In this document: positions 62,353 to 64,000 of the stretch, piece by piece
Numbering within the stretch: the stretch's first letter is position 1
How the letters are laid out: every line of letters starts with the position of its first letter
NCBI RefSeq assembly: GCF_004217315.1
Contig: NZ_SGWR01000001.1
Span: 1,302,001 to 1,366,000, forward strand
Reading direction: 5' to 3'
DNA: 64,000 nucleotides
From: Corticibacter populi
Lineage (GTDB): Bacteria; Pseudomonadota; Gammaproteobacteria; Burkholderiales; Burkholderiaceae_C
Made by a program: the position numbers and the translations under genes
Notes under the pieces: model-generated
Seen by the model: only the letters and a program-made list of their open reading frames with translations
Database searches by the model: none
What the model was told of the DNA's origin: nothing

Positions 62353-62362
62353 CCTGCGTCAA
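62349..62362. promoter_or_regulatory. FNR/ANR-type box upstream of ccoN
   Basis: TTGACCTGCGTCAA again forms TTGAC-N4-GTCAA, 64 bases before the ccoN ATG, and overlaps the ccoS stop codon. Both boxes share the same half-sites, indicating one low-oxygen regulator for the region. Confidence 0.8.
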
Positions 62363-62426
62363 GCGGCCCGCAACGCCGCCATTTCATACTTGCTTACAAA
62401 AATTCTTCTACAAGGATGTGATCGCG

Positions 62427-63860
62427 ATGGAAACAAGCAATCCAAGAGTGAACCACTACATCGACGGCCCGGTGCGGCTGTTCTCATTGATGGCAGTGGT
62501 ATGGGGGGTCGTCGGCATGCTGGTGGGCGTCATCATCGCCGCCCAGCTGACCTGGCCTGAACTGAACCTGGGTATTCCCTGGCTGTCCTACGGGCGGCTG
62601 CGGCCGCTGCACACCAACGCGGTGATCTTCGCGTTCGGCGGCTGCGCGTTGATGGCCACCAGCCTGCACGTGGTGCAGCGCACCTGCCAGGTGCCGCTGT
62701 TCGCGCCCAAGCTGGCCTGGTTCGTGTTCTGGGGCTGGCAGGCCGTCATCGTTCTGGCCGCCATCAGCCTGCCGCTGGGCTTCACCAGCGGCAAGGAATA
62801 CGCCGAGCTGGAATGGCCGATCGACATCCTGATCACACTGGTGTGGGTCTCGTATGCGATCGTGTTCTTCGGCACGATCGGCATCCGCAAGGTCAAGCAC
62901 ATCTACGTGGCCAACTGGTTCTTCGGCGCCTTCATCCTGGCGGTGGCCCTGCTGCATCTGGTCAACAGCGCCGCCGTGCCGGCGAGCCTGCTGCGCAGCT
63001 ACTCGGCCTATGCCGGCGTGCAGGACGCCATGGTGCAGTGGTGGTACGGCCATAACGCGGTGGGCTTCTTCCTGACCGCAGGCTTCCTGGGCATGATGTA
63101 CTACTACGTGCCCAAGCAGGCCGGCCGCCCGATCTATTCCTACCGGCTCTCGATCGTGCACTTCTGGGCGCTGATCTTCACCTACATGTGGGCCGGCCCC
63201 CACCACCTGCACTACACCGCGCTGCCCGACTGGGCGCAATCGGTGGGCATGGTGTTCTCGCTGATCCTGCTGGCGCCCAGCTGGGGCGGCATGATCAACG
63301 GCATCATGACCCTCTCGGGCGCGTGGCACAAGCTGCGTGACGACCCCATCCTGCGCTTCCTGATCGTCTCGCTGTCGTTCTACGGCATGGCCACCTTCGA
63401 AGGCCCGATGATGTCGATCAAGACCGTCAATGCCCTCTCGCACTACACCGACTGGACGGTCGGCCACGTGCACGCCGGTGCACTCGGCTGGGTCGGCCTG
63501 ATCTCGATGGGTTCGCTCTACTACCTGATCCCGCGCCTCTATGGCCGCGAGAAGATGTACTCGACCCGCGCCATCGAACTGCACTTCTGGATTGCCACCA
63601 TCGGCATCGTGCTGTACATCGCCGCCATGTGGATCGCCGGTGTCATGCAGGGCATGATGTGGCGCGCCATCAATGACGACGGTACCCTGACCTACACCTT
63701 CGTCGAAAGCGTCAAGGCCACCTTCCCGTTCTATGTGATCCGTCTGCTCGGTGGTCTGCTGTACCTCGGCGGCATGCTGGTGATGGCCTGGAACGTCTGG
63801 AAGACCGTGGCTGCCGGCCGCTCCGTCAAGGCCCCCATTCCGCAACTGGTGCAGGCCTGA
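62427..63860 (+). CDS. ccoN: cbb3-type cytochrome c oxidase subunit I (CcoN)
   Basis: The 477-residue catalytic subunit of the high-affinity terminal oxidase, inner membrane, 12 helices. Heme ligand His are seen in [13 protein letters not shown], the active site region in [23 protein letters not shown] and [20 protein letters not shown], and the last His pair in [14 protein letters not shown]. The start at 62427 is preceded by AAGGA. It follows an FNR-type box and precedes ccoO. Confidence 0.98.
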   Translation: METSNPRVNHYIDGPVRLFSLMAVVWGVVGMLVGVIIAAQLTWPELNLGIPWLSYGRLRPLHTNAVIFAFGGCALMATSLHVVQRTCQVPLFAPKLAWFVFWGWQAVIVLAAISLPLGFTSGKEYAELEWPIDILITLVWVSYAIVFFGTIGIRKVKHIYVANWFFGAFILAVALLHLVNSAAVPASLLRSYSAYAGVQDAMVQWWYGHNAVGFFLTAGFLGMMYYYVPKQAGRPIYSYRLSIVHFWALIFTYMWAGPHHLHYTALPDWAQSVGMVFSLILLAPSWGGMINGIMTLSGAWHKLRDDPILRFLIVSLSFYGMATFEGPMMSIKTVNALSHYTDWTVGHVHAGALGWVGLISMGSLYYLIPRLYGREKMYSTRAIELHFWIATIGIVLYIAAMWIAGVMQGMMWRAINDDGTLTYTFVESVKATFPFYVIRLLGGLLYLGGMLVMAWNVWKTVAAGRSVKAPIPQLVQA

Positions 63861-63923
63861 TCCGGTCGCTTCGTGACGCAGGGGAGCCGCCCGCTCCCCG
63901 CCCCCTCAACAAGGATGAAAAAC

Positions 63924-64000
63924 ATGAGTGACAACCACTCCCACGAAAAGAGCAAGGGTTTCAGCCACGAGAAGGTCGAGACCAGCAACTTCCTGATGAT
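63924..64000 (+). CDS. ccoO: cbb3-type cytochrome c oxidase subunit II (CcoO), 5' end
   Basis: The first 25 codons (MSDNHSHEKSKGFSHEKVET, then SNFLM) are visible before the window ends. The SHEKVE(T)xNFLM motif is diagnostic of the CcoO/FixO N-terminus, and the position after ccoN fits. AAGGA lies about 9 bases before 63924; an in-frame ATG at 63915 is an alternative. Confidence 0.9.
   Translation, partial: MSDNHSHEKSKGFSHEKVETSNFLM

Overview
The window is a GC-rich chromosome segment from a betaproteobacterium of the order Burkholderiales, probably Comamonadaceae-like. The basis is gene content and order: proS divergent from rppH next to a lytic transglycosylase, gcvTHP behind a tandem glycine riboswitch, a sulfate ABC operon, a DUF1631 gene, EttA, a RelA-type synthetase and a cbb3 oxidase cluster. 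The genus cannot be named from sequence alone. No rRNA, tRNA or CRISPR array was recognised.

Layout. 1-2.1 kb: the N-terminal two thirds of trifunctional PutA (cut by the left edge), with a putative PutA autoregulatory operator. 2.5-4.1 kb: a phosphofructokinase with a hybrid active-site signature, overlapping ybaK. 4.2-9.7 kb: a Fur-box-headed iron unit on the minus strand (ECF sigma factor, FecR, TonB-dependent siderophore receptor, YncE-like lipoprotein). 9.9-14.8 kb: sulfate uptake (sbp, cysT, cysW, cysA) ending in a coupled dsbB that starts with TTG. 15-19.9 kb: riboswitch plus the glycine cleavage genes gcvT, gcvH and gcvP. 20-22.3 kb: xthA and a flavoprotein monooxygenase.

22.8-35.4 kb is the accessory part. 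It holds a complete but split polyamine/opine-type ABC transporter, a quinone oxidoreductase, a GST, a divergent AroQ-like protein lacking two catalytic residues, a 2-hydroxyacid dehydrogenase, an atypical RidA-family protein, a DUF1028 putative Ntn-hydrolase, a LysR regulator and an M20 deacylase. An IS110-family element interrupts it. The set looks like an uptake and catabolism locus for an unidentified acylated or amine-containing compound, and it is the best candidate here for an undescribed pathway.

36-48.3 kb is housekeeping: two lytic transglycosylases, DUF1631, ettA, rhlE, a CBS-domain protein, proS and rppH. 48.4-51 kb: a Zn/Cd/Pb-type P-ATPase divergent from a CadR/PbrR-type MerR regulator, with a MerR-type promoter that predicts a leaderless mRNA. 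51-54.3 kb: an MCE lipid-transport locus without its ATPase, then dut. 54.3-58.8 kb: relA, an alpha/beta hydrolase and 3-hydroxybutyrate dehydrogenase. 58.8-64 kb: azurin, divergent from ccoI-ccoS-ccoN-ccoO. FNR/ANR-type boxes in the azurin-ccoI intergenic region and before ccoN suggest joint low-oxygen control of the electron donor, copper loading and oxidase.

A short interspersed inverted-repeat (MITE-like) family recurs between genes; the best copy, at 45.5 kb, has 26-bp perfect terminal inverted repeats.
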